Part shown: positions 26,170-36,000 of the stretch, piece by piece | How positions within the stretch are numbered: the first letter of the stretch is position 1 | Layout: each line of letters starts with the position of its first letter | Source of the DNA: Chelatococcus sp. YT9 | GTDB lineage: Bacteria > Pseudomonadota > Alphaproteobacteria > Rhizobiales > Beijerinckiaceae | Direction: 5' to 3' | Length of the DNA stretch: 64,000 nt | Assembly (NCBI RefSeq): GCF_018398315.1 | Contig: NZ_JAHBRW010000002.1 | Span: 542,637-606,636, forward strand | The notes under the pieces: model-generated | Databases searched by the model: none | Seen by the model: the letters and a program-made list of their open reading frames with translations, nothing else | What the model was told of the DNA's origin: nothing | Program-made: the position numbers and the translations under genes

Positions 26170-26186
26170 CTTAAGGCTGGCTTAAG
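26170..26186. promoter_or_regulatory. PmrA-box-like operator in divergent promoter
   Basis: CTTAAG (26170-26175), GCTGG, CTTAAG (26181-26186). It differs from the dsbD site by one base in the spacer. It lies 73 bp upstream of the dsbA-like start and 47 bp upstream of the response-regulator ATG, so it could control both directions, including autoregulation. Confidence 0.7.
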
Positions 26187-26233
26187 CTCCCCGCGCGATC
26201 GCAGTGCTACCGGGTACGTCACGTGTTGGTGGA

Positions 26234-26899
26234 ATGAGAATACTGGTCGTTGAAGATGATGCCGTTCTGATGAATGGGCTGCAGGTCGGACTTGGGCAGG
26301 TGGGGTTCACCGTGGATGCGGTCGCCACCCGCGCCGATGCATCCGCAGCGCTGCATGGATCGACGTTCGACGCGGTCGTTCTCGACCTCATGCTGCCGGA
26401 TGGTTCCGGCCTCGAGGTCCTGGGCGAGATGCGTGCCCGGCGCGTCGATACGCCGGTGCTCCTCCTGACCGCGCGCGACGGGGTGCCTGACCGGATTGCC
26501 GGGCTCGATGCCGGTGCCGACGACTATCTGGGCAAGCCGTTCGACCTCGACGAGGTGGCAGCCCGGCTCAGGGCATTGACACGTCGGGCCACGGGCCGCG
26601 CGACGGCCAGCCTGAGCTGGAACGATTTGCACCTGGAGCCCGCGGCGATGGCCCTGCACAAGGCGGGCGCGCCGGTTCGCCTGTCGCGCCGGGAGTTCTC
26701 GATCTTGCATGCCTTGATGGAGCGGCCCGGGCAGATCCTCTCTAAGCTGCAGCTCGAGGACCGGCTTTACGGCTGGCAGGAGGATGTCGAGAGCAATACC
26801 ATAGAGGTCCATATCCACAACCTGCGCGCCAAGCTGGGCGCGGGCGTCATCGAGACCGTGCGTGGCGTCGGCTACCGGCTGGCGGAGCATGATGCATGA
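26234..26899 (+). CDS. OmpR-family response regulator, PmrA/QseB subgroup
   Basis: A 221-residue regulator. The receiver domain (residues 1-115) has acidic pair EDD (8-10), phosphoacceptor Asp51 in VVLDLMLPDGSG, Thr in LLLTARDG and Lys in YLGKPFD. The winged-helix DNA-binding domain (about 125-221) includes LSRREFSILHALMERPG and LYGWQEDVESNTIEVHIHNL, the hallmark of PmrA/QseB/TctD regulators. The ATG at 26234 starts the receiver exactly. It overlaps the kinase gene by ATGA. Two CTTAAG-N5-CTTAAG boxes close by are the expected target of this subgroup. Confidence 0.93.
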   Translation: MRILVVEDDAVLMNGLQVGLGQVGFTVDAVATRADASAALHGSTFDAVVLDLMLPDGSGLEVLGEMRARRVDTPVLLLTARDGVPDRIAGLDAGADDYLGKPFDLDEVAARLRALTRRATGRATASLSWNDLHLEPAAMALHKAGAPVRLSRREFSILHALMERPGQILSKLQLEDRLYGWQEDVESNTIEVHIHNLRAKLGAGVIETVRGVGYRLAEHDA

Positions 26900-28233
26900 G
26901 CTCGATCCGGGGCCGCCTCTTCCTCATCCTGGTGGTCACCTCCGGCCTTGTCTGGCTGTCGGCGGCGGCCTGGATCTACGTGAGCACGCGGACGGAGGTG
27001 GAGCGGGTGCTCGATGCCCGCCTGATCGAAGCGGCGCGGATGGTGAATTCGCTGATCGCCAACCAGGAGATCGATCCGCGTCGCGTGGCGCAGATCCCGT
27101 CCTCGGCTCTCACCCTGCACGCCGCTTATGATCGGCAGCTCTCCTGCCAGATCTGGGCGCTTGACGGGACGCTGGTCGGCCGTTCAGAGGGTGCGCCGGG
27201 CGTACCGCTCACGGAGAACAGGGAGGGCTTTTCGGAGAGCGAGGTCGATGGCGAGACCTGGCGGGTCTATGCGGTCGCCAACGAGGGGCTCGGCATGCGG
27301 GTGCTCGTCGGTGACAATCTCAGGGTTCGCGACAGGCTGGTTACGGACGTGATCCGCGGGCTCGCGCTGCCGGCCTTGCTGAGCCTTCCACTCCTGGCGG
27401 GACTGCTCTGGCTCAGCGTGCGCAAGGGGCTCGCGCCACTCAACGCCATGGCGATGGCCCTCGAGACGCGGCCGGCCTCGGACCTGAGCGCGTTGCCCGA
27501 TATTGGTAGCCCGTCGGAAATTCGGCCCGTCATCCGCTCGCTCAACGGACTTTTCGCGCGGGTCAATGCGGCGCGGGAGCATGAGCGCGATTTCACCGCC
27601 TTTGCAGCTCACGAGCTGCGAACGCCGATCGCGGGGCTGAAGACCCAGGCCCAGGTCGCGCTTGGCGCGGGCGATGCGACCGTACGGGACAACGCTCTCA
27701 GCCAGATCGTCCTGGGTGTCGACCGGACAGCCCGTCTGGTGCGGCAGCTCACCGATCTCACGAACGCGGAAAGCGGCGGCATCGGCGGGGATCGGCACAG
27801 TGTGGCTCTCGGCAGGGTCTTGCGCCTCATCGCCGATGACATCCACCAGCATCATCCGCGTGCCGCCGCGATTAGGTTCGATTCCGCGCTGGACGGATCC
27901 GTCCTTCCGGTGCATCCGGCCTTGTTCATGCTTGCGGCGCGCAATCTCCTGGAGAACGCGGTCCTGCATTCGCCGGCCGAAGACGCGGTTTTTTGCGGGG
28001 TCAGGGATGATGGAGGCACGATCGCCGTGGTGATCGAGGATCGCGGCCCAGGTATCGCGGAAGACGAATTGTCCAAGGTTCGGGACAGGTTCTTTCGCGG
28101 GCGGAACAAGACGCCCACGGGAAGCGGCCTCGGCCTCCCCATTGCGGATCTTGCCCTCAAACGCATGGGCGGCACCCTCCATCTCGAAAACCGCAGGGAA
28201 GGCGGGCTACGCGCCGAAATGCATTTCCCCTAA
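26896..28233 (+). CDS. QseC/PmrB-type sensor histidine kinase
   Basis: A 445-residue membrane kinase. An N-terminal helix (LFLILVVTSGLVWLSAAAWI) is followed by a periplasmic sensor region (about residues 32-155) and a second helix (GLALPALLSLPLLAGLLWLS). The next parts are a HAMP-like linker, the phosphoacceptor His in AAHELRTPIAGLKTQAQ (about residue 237) and the ATPase motifs NLLENAVLHSP, DRGPGIAEDE and GSGLGLPIA. It overlaps the regulator by four bases (ATGA) and forms its cognate pair. The N-terminal wording TRTEVERVLDARLIEAARM is typical of QseC kinases. The signal is unknown; envelope thiol stress is suggested by its neighbours. Confidence 0.93.
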   Translation: MSSIRGRLFLILVVTSGLVWLSAAAWIYVSTRTEVERVLDARLIEAARMVNSLIANQEIDPRRVAQIPSSALTLHAAYDRQLSCQIWALDGTLVGRSEGAPGVPLTENREGFSESEVDGETWRVYAVANEGLGMRVLVGDNLRVRDRLVTDVIRGLALPALLSLPLLAGLLWLSVRKGLAPLNAMAMALETRPASDLSALPDIGSPSEIRPVIRSLNGLFARVNAAREHERDFTAFAAHELRTPIAGLKTQAQVALGAGDATVRDNALSQIVLGVDRTARLVRQLTDLTNAESGGIGGDRHSVALGRVLRLIADDIHQHHPRAAAIRFDSALDGSVLPVHPALFMLAARNLLENAVLHSPAEDAVFCGVRDDGGTIAVVIEDRGPGIAEDELSKVRDRFFRGRNKTPTGSGLGLPIADLALKRMGGTLHLENRREGGLRAEMHFP

Positions 28234-28264
28234 TGGAGCCGCCCCCCCCCCCCGTGGGCTCCAT
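28233..28264 (+). terminator. Hairpin with a C12 loop after the kinase gene
   Basis: ATGGAGCC (28233-28240) can pair with GGCTCCAT (28256-28263). The loop contains an uninterrupted run of twelve C (28242-28253). It starts at the kinase stop codon. There is no T-run, so termination is uncertain. The homopolymer is a likely place for length variation or sequencing error. Confidence 0.4.
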
Positions 28265-28768
28265 CCATTACTCCAGACTTGCCGCACGCCGTTATCACTG
28301 CGGCTGCAGGAAGCGCCGTCCACGTTCGGCGGGCCTCGGACAGAACTCGAACAGAATGCGGCAGCCCGCAAGGTCGTCCCCTCCTTCCATGCTCTAGAGT
28401 TCTGAAAGCAGCGCCGTTGCTGCCTCTGTGGTCGGGAGAGATCTGCAACGTGGGGCATGCGGATCCGCAAGGTGGTCGCGGGTCATTTCTCAACACCGAA
28501 GCTGACCTTGAACCAGCGATCATTGGTTGCCGCCGCGCGTATGCGCACCGTTCCGGCACAGATTGCGGTTGATATGGCGGCAAGGCTGGCAGCTTCGCAG
28601 CTTACCAACGCCCCACGGTAGAAGGTCTTATGTTGGATGCGTTCTGACACTATAGCGATCAAATTGGCCGATGCCGCGCGTCGCAAAGCACAAAATGAAA
28701 TGCTGTATCCATGGTATATATTTGGAAAATACTCCATGGATATTTCCTTTGCAACGGAGTGAATTCAC
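28265..28768. other. Intergenic region, AT-richer toward the right
   Basis: About 500 bp with no supported gene. The last 100 bp before 28769 are clearly AT-richer than the surroundings (for example TATATTTGGAAAATACTCCA), which suggests a promoter or foreign origin for the RTX-like gene. Confidence 0.4.
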
Positions 28769-29908
28769 ATGGAACGCGGAACATCTACCGATTTTACAAG
28801 CGCTGTCCGCCAGTACCAATCATCCAACGATTACGATGCCGTTGATGCTTCAAACCGGCTGGGTGCCTTTGCACTCGATGAGGTTTCACTCCGCTACATC
28901 GGAATGGTCAAGTCGGACGCTGATCCTCTCGACAACGATTACAGCGGTGGCTGGACGGGAATGCACGGCATCACCAGCAAAGACGAATTTCTCGCGTCGC
29001 CTGGGGCACAGGACATGGCCTTTCGCGATATACTGCATGCAAAGGCTCAGATTCTTCGAGATCTCCTGTTCCATTATGACGGCCAGACCATCAACGGCCA
29101 GCCGATTTCACTGGGAGGGATGCTGGGCGCTGCATGCCTCACGGATCCCTATTCGGTCGAGCGATACGTAACGTCAGGAGTGGATCTGTATGCAGGCAAA
29201 TCCGGGCAACTCTCGGTCAGCGAAAGCCTCGCCCGCTTCCACGGCTATGACGTGCCATACCGCGTCGAACAGAGGCGTAACTACCACTTCCAGGGTAGCG
29301 ATGGCCCTGACATCATTCGGGGGTACAACGGCAGGGACGTCTTCTGGGCAAAGGGCGGTGACGATCAATTTGACGGCGGTGCTGGCGAGGATTGCATCGT
29401 CCTTGAGCACAAATTGACTGACTACTCGGTTACCCAGGGCAGGGCCCCCGCGACGTGGCATATCAAGCGTCAGCCGGGTGATGGGCGCACAGAGCACAAG
29501 GAGATCAAGAACGTGGAGCTGCTTCAATTTGAGGACGGCCAGATCGTTGATCTTCGCGAGTTGACGCCCGACTTGCTGAGCGTGTTGCCCCAAATCAGCG
29601 TCGTAACAAACCGGATAATCCGGTCGGCATCCGGGCAGGTTCAGGAGACGGAAGAGATCCTTCCCGATTCCGATGCCGCTATCGACAAGCAACTCGGCGA
29701 AATGATCGATCTTCGCGGATCGGAGGCCGCCATGCCGGAAACTGCCCCACGGGAAAGCTTAGAAGCCGATCGGACCTTTCACCGAGCCCCAGCGCCGATG
29801 CCGGTCTCACAGAACCCGCCAGCAGCCAATCCGAACTTACAAGACTTAAGAGTGGCGCCCGTCGGCACCCCGGAGGATCAGCCCCAAGGCGACGTTCTCA
29901 GCATCTGA
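28769..29908 (+). CDS. RTX-repeat protein with lysozyme-like N-terminal domain
   Basis: A 379-residue acidic protein without a signal peptide. Residues about 20-168 follow the pattern of a lysozyme-like domain found in rhizobial calcium-binding secreted proteins: NRLGAFALDEVSLRYIGM, GGWTGMHGITSKDEFL, GQTINGQPISLGGMLGAACL and ARFHGYDVPY. Residues about 176-212 are RTX nonapeptide-like repeats (GSDGPDIIRG, GRDVF, GGDDQFDGGAGED), which bind calcium and mark type I secretion substrates. The C-terminus is Pro/Ala-rich and ends GDVLSI. No secretion genes are adjacent. A peptidoglycan-degrading or effector role is an inference. It is preceded by a CAACGGAGTGAATTCAC ribosome-binding site. Confidence 0.65.
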   Translation: MERGTSTDFTSAVRQYQSSNDYDAVDASNRLGAFALDEVSLRYIGMVKSDADPLDNDYSGGWTGMHGITSKDEFLASPGAQDMAFRDILHAKAQILRDLLFHYDGQTINGQPISLGGMLGAACLTDPYSVERYVTSGVDLYAGKSGQLSVSESLARFHGYDVPYRVEQRRNYHFQGSDGPDIIRGYNGRDVFWAKGGDDQFDGGAGEDCIVLEHKLTDYSVTQGRAPATWHIKRQPGDGRTEHKEIKNVELLQFEDGQIVDLRELTPDLLSVLPQISVVTNRIIRSASGQVQETEEILPDSDAAIDKQLGEMIDLRGSEAAMPETAPRESLEADRTFHRAPAPMPVSQNPPAANPNLQDLRVAPVGTPEDQPQGDVLSI

Positions 29909-30373
29909 ATTCTTCATCTAGTCGCGTTCGATATGAGGCCATAACTCAAGCTGCCCGGAAGCATCGCAGGAACTTCCGGGCGAGCATACGCGCAGACGCA
30001 TGAAGCACTAAGGGCCCTCACAGCTTGAGCCGGTGGGTGCACGCCCACTCCGCAGGAGCATAGCGCCACGGGCGCTCAATTGCTCATGCACGTTGATCTC
30101 AGGCGGGGATAACCGTGCCGTCAGCAAAGTTGCCGCGGCGGACGAACCTCCCAACAACGGAAGCTCTATCGGCCGAATAGAGCGTTTCCGTCAGCACACG
30201 TGATGCGCTGAACCTCCGCCCCCTGCTCGCTTGGCTTACCGCGCAGGCTTTGTCGCAAATGTGCTGCAGTCATCAAAATCAGCGCGCCGCAAGGTCGAGC
30301 AATCGTGGACATTGCGCGACCGCTAGCATGACTGTACGCAACGGTAATCGCTCTTTGCGATGAGAGGCTTGAT
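29909..30373. other. Intergenic region with one hairpin
   Basis: About 465 bp without a supported gene. An inverted repeat, GCCCGGAAG (29953-29961) with CTTCCGGGC (29973-29981), lies 45 bp after the RTX gene and may end its transcript. No T-run follows. Confidence 0.4.
29953..29981 (+). terminator. Hairpin after the RTX-like gene
   Basis: A 9-bp perfect stem, GCCCGGAAG / CTTCCGGGC, with an 11-base loop. It is suitably placed for termination of the gene ending at 29908, but lacks a T-run. Confidence 0.4.
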
Positions 30374-32542
30374 TTGGCAGAGACGTCAGGGTCCCGGCTT
30401 CCCTCGTTCATCTTGATCGGGGCAGCTCTCGGCCTCACACTCGGGCTGTTTATCGGCGAGCGGGCCGCCGTGCTCGAACCCCTTGGCATTGCCTACGCCA
30501 AGATGCTTGAGATCGCCGTCTTTCCCTACCTCGTCTGCTCGTTGCTGGTTGGCCTCGGCGGATTGGCGCGGGAGCGTGCCGGGCGCCTATTGCGTGCCAG
30601 CTGGGGGGTCTACGCGGTTGGTTGGGCGCTGACCTTCCTGACCATCCTGCTTCTTGGCGCGTTCATCCCGCCAACGCCGCCGCCGAGCGTTCTCGCGCCC
30701 GATACGGCGGGCGCGGCCGCCGATATCCTCGATCTGCTCATTCCTGCTAATATCGCCGTCGCTCTCGATCGTAATTTTGTGCCGGCGATCGTCGTGTTCG
30801 CCATTCTCTACAGCGTCGCCATCCAGACCATTCCGCAGAAGGCTACCCTGCTCGAAAGCATGGAGGTGCTACGCAAGGCAAGCGTCACCCTCTGGATGTG
30901 GATCGTCTATTTCGCACCGATCGGCGTCTTCGCTCTTTTCGCCAGCACAGCCGGCACGGTCGATGCTGCGGCGGCCAGCGGCCTTGTGGTCTATTCCGTG
31001 CTCTTCCTCGCCGGCACCTTCATCCTGGGCTTCCTTGTGCTGCCACTGTTGCTCAGCCGTCTGGTACCGCTGCGCTATGGTGAAATCCTCGGCGCGTTGC
31101 GCCCGGCGCTCACCCTCGCCCTCGTGACAACCCTCTCCGTCGCAGCGTTGCCGTTCATCCAGAAGGCGGCTGAGGATATCTGCCGGCGCGAGAAGATCGA
31201 CGGCGGAGAGGCCAACGACGTTATTCGCGCGACCCTGTCCATCGCTTACGTGCTGAGCCAGCTCGGCAACTATTTCATCGCCCTTTTCCTCATCTATGCG
31301 AGCTACTCCAACCGCATCGCGCTCACCCTGTCGGAATGGCTGATGTTGCCATTTATGACACTCCTGTCGGGGATTGGCTCACCAAGCGCTTCCGTTGACG
31401 CCGTTGCCTTTCTTGCCGCCTGGCTCAACTTGCCGGCGACGACGCTCAATCTCTACGTGGAGACGATGACGGTCACGCGCTACGGTCAGGTGGCGATTTC
31501 GGTGATGGGCTTTGCCTTCGTCACCCTGGCCGTGACGATGATCTATTTCGGTCGGGCGCGTCTGCGTTTGCAACCGATCGCGGCGGCGTTCTGCGCGGTG
31601 TTCATTCTGTTCGGAGGGCTCGCACTCCTCGGGCGTCACCTTTCGGAAAGGCTGTTTCCGCCACCCACCGATGCAGCGATCATGGCCCGCACGCTTGATC
31701 CACAACTGGTGGCGGCCGTCGATGCCGTCGTCCATCGTGCGCGTCCGGCTGATCTGACCTCACTTTCCGGAGCGGGGACGTTCGACGCGATCCGGTCCCG
31801 AGGCCGGATTCGTGTGGGCTATGGCGCCGATATCATTCCCTTCAGCTACTTTAACGGCGCCGGCGACCTTGTCGGCTATGACGTTGCCGCCGCTTACCGC
31901 TTCGCGCGGGACCTGCACGTCGGCATTGAATTCGTACCGATCGACTGGCGCAGCCTGGAGGCTGATCTCGCTGCGGGCATGTTCGACATCGTGATGGCGG
32001 GTGCCTACGCGACACCGGATCGACTGCGGCAACTGAGCGTGTCGGAGTTCTACCTCATTAATCCGCTGGCCTTGATCGTGCGGGCTGACCGCGCCGGACA
32101 ATTTCGATCCTATGACACGGTCGCGGCGCGCTCCGGATTGAAGATCGCGGTCTTTCAAGATCCGGTACTCGAGCCACTGGTCAAAGGCCTGTTTCCGAAA
32201 GCCGAGATCGTCGTGCTTGGCTCCTACGACGAACTTCCTGCCAGGCCGGACATCGATGCGGCGATCTGGACGCGCGACCAGGCGGCCGCATGGACTGAGG
32301 CACGCTCGGGCTATACGGCCGTCGTGCCTGCCAATATAGGCGCACCGCTGCCGTTCTCCTACCTCATGCCGCCACGGTCAGACGACATGCAGCGCTACGT
32401 CGACCTCTGGCTGCGGCTCGAACAGACCAGCGGCATACGGGAGCGCTCGATCGATTACTGGATGAGAGGGGCTGAGCGCGCAGACCGGAACAGACGCTGG
32501 AACATCGTGGACAACGTCATCATGCCCGCTCTCGGGCGCTGA
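30374..32542 (+). CDS. SDF-type symporter fused to periplasmic solute-binding domain
   Basis: A 722-residue fusion. Residues about 10-435 are a cation:dicarboxylate/amino-acid symporter of the SDF (GltP/DctA-like) family with about 10 hydrophobic segments, including TLLSGIGSPSASVDAVAF near the substrate site. After a linker, residues about 475-700 form an SBP_bac_3-type binding domain (IRSRGRIRVGYGADIIPFSY, GYDVAAAYRFARDL, AGMFDIVMAG), as in amino-acid ABC receptors. The C-terminal domain would sit in the periplasm and may deliver ligand to the carrier. The start is TTG at 30374, with GAGAGG six bases upstream. The substrate is probably a small anion or amino acid. Confidence 0.85.
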   Translation: MAETSGSRLPSFILIGAALGLTLGLFIGERAAVLEPLGIAYAKMLEIAVFPYLVCSLLVGLGGLARERAGRLLRASWGVYAVGWALTFLTILLLGAFIPPTPPPSVLAPDTAGAAADILDLLIPANIAVALDRNFVPAIVVFAILYSVAIQTIPQKATLLESMEVLRKASVTLWMWIVYFAPIGVFALFASTAGTVDAAAASGLVVYSVLFLAGTFILGFLVLPLLLSRLVPLRYGEILGALRPALTLALVTTLSVAALPFIQKAAEDICRREKIDGGEANDVIRATLSIAYVLSQLGNYFIALFLIYASYSNRIALTLSEWLMLPFMTLLSGIGSPSASVDAVAFLAAWLNLPATTLNLYVETMTVTRYGQVAISVMGFAFVTLAVTMIYFGRARLRLQPIAAAFCAVFILFGGLALLGRHLSERLFPPPTDAAIMARTLDPQLVAAVDAVVHRARPADLTSLSGAGTFDAIRSRGRIRVGYGADIIPFSYFNGAGDLVGYDVAAAYRFARDLHVGIEFVPIDWRSLEADLAAGMFDIVMAGAYATPDRLRQLSVSEFYLINPLALIVRADRAGQFRSYDTVAARSGLKIAVFQDPVLEPLVKGLFPKAEIVVLGSYDELPARPDIDAAIWTRDQAAAWTEARSGYTAVVPANIGAPLPFSYLMPPRSDDMQRYVDLWLRLEQTSGIRERSIDYWMRGAERADRNRRWNIVDNVIMPALGR

Positions 32543-33067
32543 CCGGCTCTGGACCGGCGAAAGAGCCCCCCCACAGGAGGATGGGCCATTGATGCTCGAC
32601 CCCACCAACTCGTGGGCCGCGGAAATTTGTTACCAACGATAAGAACCTGCCCTCAGGCCCGTCGACGACGGAACGGATCTGGCGATCGCCTTCGATCTGC
32701 AGTGCGGACCTCCGGGTGATCCCGGCGACCAGCCCGCTTAAGCTTCGTTTCGAGAAGCCGGTACCACGGTCGGCGCAATCGCGAGCCGGCCACCACGCCT
32801 TTAGCCGCGTCCGGCATCCGGCGGCGGCAATCAAATCCGGGACAATCGAGCTCCATCTCACGCAATGGTGAGGTGGAGATGAAACTTCAAAACCGATCGT
32901 GACCTTGAGGTTGATGGCGGCAAGCCGCCGAGAATTTTTTTGAGACCCCGGTCAGATGCTTAATCCTCGACGTATCCGGCTCCGGCTTCTATATCTCACC
33001 ACTGCCGGGGGCTGCGAACCGCCTTCCCCCACCTGTCTTTGTCCTATCGAAGCACTTGGCGAGATTG
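32543..33067. other. Intergenic region, no gene seen
   Basis: About 525 bp between the transporter and the hybrid kinase. The minus-strand open frames are Arg-rich and lack ribosome-binding sites. No strong repeat or promoter match was identified. Confidence 0.4.
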
Positions 33068-36000
33068 ATGAGTCGCACGCTCCAGTCGAAATTGAGCAGA
33101 GGAAGGCTTGGCCTCGACGCTGGCGTCGCACTAGGTCTTGCCAGCGCTTTTATCTTTTTCATCGTAAGTGGCCTTGTGGGCCACCTCAATCTCCAAGCCC
33201 TCCGCGAAGGCAATGAGCGGATCGTCCAGACCCATGTCGCCATCGTCGCGCTGGATGAGCTGCTTTCAAACGTCCAAGACGCGGAGACGGGGCAGCGGGG
33301 CTTCCTGCTCACCAACAATGAGAGCTATCTCGCCCCCTATCACACCGCGCTTCAGAAAATTCCATCGAAGCTCGATGAGATCGGCCAACGAACAGGCGCT
33401 AACGCGGGGCAGGGGCAGCGACTAGCGACCTTGCGGCAGCGCGTCGCATCCAAATTGGCCGAGCTCAGCGACACGATCGAGCTGCGCCGCACGCAGGGGT
33501 TGGACGCGGCCGTCGCCCGGATGAATTCCGACCGGGGCAAGATCGAAATGGACGCAATCCGCGCCCAGATCGCAGCCATGGCTGCAGCTGAGGCAGAGAT
33601 ACGCGTGCAAAGGCTCGCCGAGATGTCGAGCGCACAGCGCACAGCCTTCCTGGGCACGCTGTTGTCAAGCTTGCTCGGCATCGCACTGACGGGAATGATC
33701 GGCTTCCTCATCAGACGCGCAACCTTGGCACGTCGCAGGGATGAGTGGCTCCAGGCGGGAGAGGTGGGACTGGCTTCGGCCATGATGGGCGATCAGTCCC
33801 TCGAACAACTCGGCAACAGCGTTCTGGATTTTCTGGCCCGTTATGCGGGAGCGATCGCCGGGGCCGTCTTCGTCGGACATGGCGATTATTTCCAGCGTGC
33901 CTCGGTCTATGGTGTGCCGGGGAACGCAAGCGTTCTGGAGCGTTTCAAGCGCAGGGAAGGTCTGCTCGGCCAGGCAGCTGCTGAAGGTAAACCCATCGTT
34001 GTGCAGGACATTCCTGACGGCTATCTCACCTTCGGCTCGGCCTTGGGCCGCCACAAACCGAAACACCTCGTCATCTTGCCCGGCCGTGTGGACGACAGGG
34101 TCAATTCCGTGGTCGAGCTCGGCTTTCTTCAGGCGGTTGATGAACAGGTCATCGCTCTCCTGGATCGGGCGTCTGAAGCAATTGCCATCGCGGTGCGATC
34201 CGCAACGTACCGCAACGAACTCCAGAATCTCTTGGAAGAAACGCAGCGACAATCGGAGGAGCTGCAGACCCAGAGTGAGGAACTTCGCGTCTCGAACGAG
34301 GAGCTGGAAGAGCAAGGCAGAGCGCTGAGGGAACAGCAGGCACGCCTCGAACAGCAACAGGTGGAGCTCGAACAGACGAATTCCCAGCTGGAAGAGCAGA
34401 CTCATCAGCTGGAGCGTCAACGCGATGACCTGGAGCGTGCCAACGCGTCAGTCGAGCTCAAGGCCCGGGAATTGGAACAGGCAAGTCAGTACAAATCCGA
34501 CTTCCTTGCCAATATGTCACATGAGCTGCGCACGCCGCTCAATTCTTCGCTGATCCTGGCCAAACTTCTCGCCGACAACCCTGATGAAAATCTCACAGAA
34601 GAACAGGTCAAATACGCGAAAACCATACAGTCGTCGGGTAACGACCTGCTGAATCTCATCAATGATATCCTCGACCTTTCCAAAATCGAAGCCGGACACG
34701 TCGAGATACAGCCGGAACCCCTGTCGATCGAGCGCCTTGCCAGCAATCTGCGCCAGACCTTTCAACCTCTGGCCGCCACAAAGGATCTCCAGTTCTCGGT
34801 CGAGGTGGCTCCAGATTGCGTCTCCAGGATTGAAACTGATCCGCAGCGGCTGGAACAGGTGCTGAAAAACCTGCTCTCGAACGCAATCAAGTTCACGGAG
34901 CGGGGAGAGGTCAAACTTTCGATACGACGCGCCGGGACAGGCCAAATCGGGTTTGCCGTCACCGACACGGGCATCGGCATTGCGAAGGATCAACAGCAGA
35001 GTATCTTTGACGCCTTCCACCAAGCTGACAACAGCATCAGCCGCCGATTTGGCGGAACGGGCCTTGGTCTTTCAATCTCGCGGCAACTCGTGCGTCTTCT
35101 TGGCGGCACCATCCGCCTCCAGAGCCAGACGGGACAAGGCAGCACATTCACGGTCACCATCCCGGAACGTTACGATCCGGCCCAGGTGCCCCCCAGAGAA
35201 GCGCAGGCGAACACGCCGAGCGCTACGCTAAAACCCTCGGCCGATCCGGCGCGCCCGGTCCCACCGCCTCCCGCACGAAAAATCACGGACGATCGTGAGG
35301 CTCTGGCGGATGCGAAACGCATTCTGCTCGTGATCGAAGACGACGAAACCTTCGCTACCATCGTCCGCGATCTGTCGCGAGAGATGGGTTTTCGTACCAT
35401 TGTAGCCGGGACGGCTGAAGAAGCGCTCACCCTCGCCAAAGAATACACACCAAGTGCCATCGTGCTCGACATCGGCTTGCCGGACGCGTCCGGGCTCGCG
35501 GTGCTCGACAGGCTGAAACACGACGTCCAGACCCGACACATTCCGATACACGTTGTTTCTGCCAGCGAGCACACCGAAACGGCTTATTCCCTGGGAGCCG
35601 CGGGCTATGCCATCAAGCCGGTCGACCGAGAGCAGTTGGTCGAAGTCCTCCAAGGGCTGGAAGCCCGCCTCACCCAACGTGTTCAACGCGTTCTGATCGT
35701 AGAAGACGATCCTGTGCAGCGTGAAGCCATGACGAAGCTCTTGGGCACGCCGGATGTCGAGACTGTCACGGCAAGCACGGCTGCCGAGTGCCTTGCCTTG
35801 CTCAAGGAGAACACGTTCGATTGCATGGTGCTTGACCTGTCCTTGCCCGACGCTTCCGGCTATTCGTTACTCGAAACACTCAGTCAGGAAAGCAGCTACG
35901 CCTTCCCCCCGGTTATCGTGTATACGGGCCGGGAACTCTCGCCCGATGACGAGCGGAAACTTCGCCGTTATTCAAAGTCGATCATCATCAAAGGAGCGAA

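Noticed and set aside
27184..28182. A 332-codon minus-strand frame across the sensor kinase
   Set aside because: Antisense shadow. The plus strand encodes an intact QseC-type kinase.
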